DNA from: Ascarosepion bandense
Taxonomy: Eukaryota > Mollusca > Cephalopoda > Sepiida > Sepiidae
Direction: 5' to 3'
DNA length: 64,000 bases
Assembly: GCA_037127315.1 (NCBI GenBank)
Contig: JBBBDQ010000308.1
Span: 206,001-270,000 of the forward strand
Both the position numbers and the translations under genes were made by a program. Under the pieces are notes generated by a model. The model ran no database searches. It was given only the letters and a program-made list of their open reading frames with translations, and was not told the DNA's origin. Shown piece after piece: positions 62,358 to 64,000 of this stretch (the first letter of the stretch is position 1; each line of letters begins with the position of its first letter).

Positions 62358-62940
62358 TATAATAATTATTAGGCCACTGCAGTTTTTTAAAAGAAATGAT
62401 GTATTTCATACTATTTTTAGTACTTATTGCTAAGTGGATAATTCTAAATGAAAATAGAATGGTTCTTTTGTTGTTATTACTTTATTTTGCAAAATTTACA
62501 AGAAGGCAAATGAGCAACAATTTACCCATCGCACCCTGTAGATTGTTTATTTATATATATATATATATATACTCTACCGTGTATAACATTAGGCCACCAC
62601 AGTTTTAAAAATAAATGATGTATTTAATACTATTTTTAGTATTTATTGCCAATGATGGATAATTCTAAATGAAAATAGAATGGTTCTTTTGTTATTATTA
62701 CTTTACAAAATTTTACAAGGCAAATAGAGCAATCAACTTTACCCATCGCACCCTGTGGATTATATATATATATATATATACTCTACCGGCCATAATTATT
62801 AGGCCACCCAAAGTTAATAAAAAACTATGTATTTAATACTATTTTTAGTATTTATTGTCAAGTGGATAATTCTAAATGAAAATAGAAAGGTTCTTTTGTT
62901 ATCATTACTTTGCAAAATTTTACAAGGCAAGCAAATCCAA
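62358..62940. repeat. Three ~210-bp MITE-M half copies in tandem
   Basis: Half MITE-M units (TTAGGCCAC..., TACTATTTTTAGTA, AATAGAATGGTTC) recur about every 210 bp; comparable points are 62571 and 62781. The first two end in TTTACCCATCGCACCCTGT, like the mariner terminal repeat complement, plus an AT microsatellite. The third runs into a LINE-alpha piece. Confidence 0.8.
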
Positions 62941-63190
62941 AAAGATATCTCCCACCTCGACAAGAAATTTGCTGAGACTGACAAAGCAAACCTCACTATT
63001 GATCTTGAAAAGAACCTCCAAACTGTGGTGGACTGGGGTAAGAAATGACTTGTTAATTTGAATGCTTCCAAAATGAAGCTGCTATCCTTTAACCACCATA
63101 GACGATCTCTACCCCCCCCCCACATCAGCATAAATCAGGCCAGTCTGAAAGAAATATACTACATCTCCTCAGCTTAACTATCTCAGCCTG
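62940..63190 (+). pseudogene. LINE-alpha RT relic, left piece
   Basis: Reads ETDKANLTIDLEKNLQTVVD and WGKK, then a TGA, then LVNLNASKMKLLSFNHHRR. A run of nine Cs follows and the frame is lost. Upstream RT motifs are absent. Confidence 0.75.
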
Positions 63191-63500
63191 TTGGTAAAAT
63201 TCGCCATAATTTATGGATAAAGCACAGGAATCAATTTATCTATTGATTATAATAGGGAATTACTCTCCCGAAAATATATTATATAGCAACAACAGTCCAT
63301 GATGGTCACAAATCAGGGATCAGTTTATGTATTGATTATAATAGTGAATCAATCTCCCGAATGTATATTATATAGCAACAACAGTCCATGATGGTCACAA
63401 AGTAAGGGATCAGTTTATGTATTGATTATAATAGAGAATCAATCTCCCGAATGTATATTATATAGCAACAACAGTCCATGATGGTCACAAAGTAAGGGAT
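63191..63500. repeat. ~89-bp array of palindromic modules, 3 units
   Basis: TATTGATTATAATAG at 63241, 63330 and 63420. Units contain CAACAACAGTCCATGATGG and GGTCACAAAGTAAGGGATCA, related to the palindromic module at 20628 and 56326. As at 56176, the module lies inside a LINE-alpha copy. The unit is unrelated in sequence to the 57861 array. Confidence 0.85.
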
Positions 63501-63854
63501 TGAAGGTAATGTTGACAACGTTCCTGGATATAGAGTATCCTCTTGGCATCTGTTGACCATGTCTATCATAGTATATGGATATAGAGCATCCTCGCCGCAC
63601 GTAATCTGTTCAATGAAACCATGTCAAAGACTATCACTCTCGAATCAGACACTATCCAGAATCGGATTTGAACTCCAATACTTGGAAAAATATGGCTGCC
63701 ATTTATACATTTATATTTTGAGCTTTCTGATTGGTTAAGCCTTCTATTGGTGAGCTATAAAATGGGTTGGTTCATGGGGGTCTGCCCAGTATATAATGGA
63801 CACAAAAAGTCCAACACAGCCAACCTCGAATGAACTTAGCTCATTGGTGCCCTC
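63501..63854. other. Unassigned insert within LINE-alpha copy
   Basis: No family recognised. TATGGATATAGAG occurs twice (63520-63535 as TGGATATAGAG, and 63573). It separates the two LINE-alpha pieces. Confidence 0.4.
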
Positions 63855-64000
63855 TATACATGAATTTTTTCAAGCTACTAAACTAGCAACTAGGCCCCAC
63901 TCTTTTACTGTGAAACCAATAAAATGTAGCCACAACTTTTACTCTAACAGAATCTTTTCTCACACTTTCCGCCTGTGGAATTCCCTTCTGTATACTTACT
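63855..64000 (+). pseudogene. LINE-alpha RT C-terminal piece, cut by window edge
   Basis: Reads EFFQATKLATRPHSFTVKPI, KCSHNFYSN and FSHTFRLWNSL, collinear with 55110-54950 (minus). It continues past the window. Confidence 0.8.

Overview
This is eukaryotic, AT-rich, non-coding-dominated DNA packed with nested and decayed transposable elements. tRNA-derived SINEs of the general octopus type, two LINE lineages, Penelope-like elements, mariner relics and AT/CA microsatellites, spread around a gene with a very long intron, point to a metazoan, most likely a mollusc and probably a coleoid cephalopod. The organism assignment is inference.

The only host gene I can support is on the minus strand. Two exons (23626-23814 and 13802-13892) join in frame across a 9.7-kb intron and end in a stop. 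They encode a transmembrane C-terminus resembling DNAJC4 (a J-domain membrane protein). Its N-terminal exons were not found. About 300-660 bp beyond its stop lies an inverted repeat (13135-13500) that could be in the 3' UTR.

Recurring families, named here for reference. LINE-alpha is a jockey/CR1-group LINE with a poly(A) tail; its largest copies are 6263-7442, 54684-55668, 57085-57848 and 62940-64000. LINE-beta is RTE-like (CFDP2-type); copies are at 15257, 19990, 20693, 49478 and 59090. A Penelope-like element (PLE) with RT and GIY-YIG remains lies at 9905-12522, with further 3' ends at 43310 and 45950. SINE-A is tRNA-derived with an (ACTG)n tail; two copies have a 5S rRNA head. SINE-B is a tandem-prone GGCACC tRNA-like SINE. 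SINE-L shares the LINE-alpha tail. MITE-M is a Tc1/mariner-type MITE. Repeat-D and Repeat-F are multi-copy non-autonomous elements. There are also mariner and Gypsy-like relics, two LTR-like pieces with CCAAT and TATA boxes, and clean tandem arrays with periods of 31, 35, 41, 89, 107, 152, 189, about 225 and 524 bp.

Layout: 1-9 kb holds Gypsy, MITE and Repeat-F relics and a 41-bp satellite split by a solo LTR and a LINE. 9.9-12.5 kb is the PLE. 13-24 kb spans the gene intron. 24-36 kb is mixed repeats. 36-40 kb has the 107-bp and 35-bp arrays. 41-48 kb has mariner, PLE and hammerhead-like elements. 48-56 kb has LINEs, a 5S-headed SINE and a large hairpin. 56-58.6 kb is satellite-like arrays. 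58.7-64 kb is nested repeats.

The most striking pattern is a hammerhead-ribozyme-like core (CTGATGA or TTGATAA, a hairpin, then GAAA) recurring in at least fifteen places, in several unrelated-looking inverted-repeat elements and in the PLE 3' ends. The best copy (41787-41841) can form all three stems and a permitted cleavage triplet, with a paired C3-to-U and G8-to-A change. Everything was read by eye; boundaries are approximate and no database search was possible.
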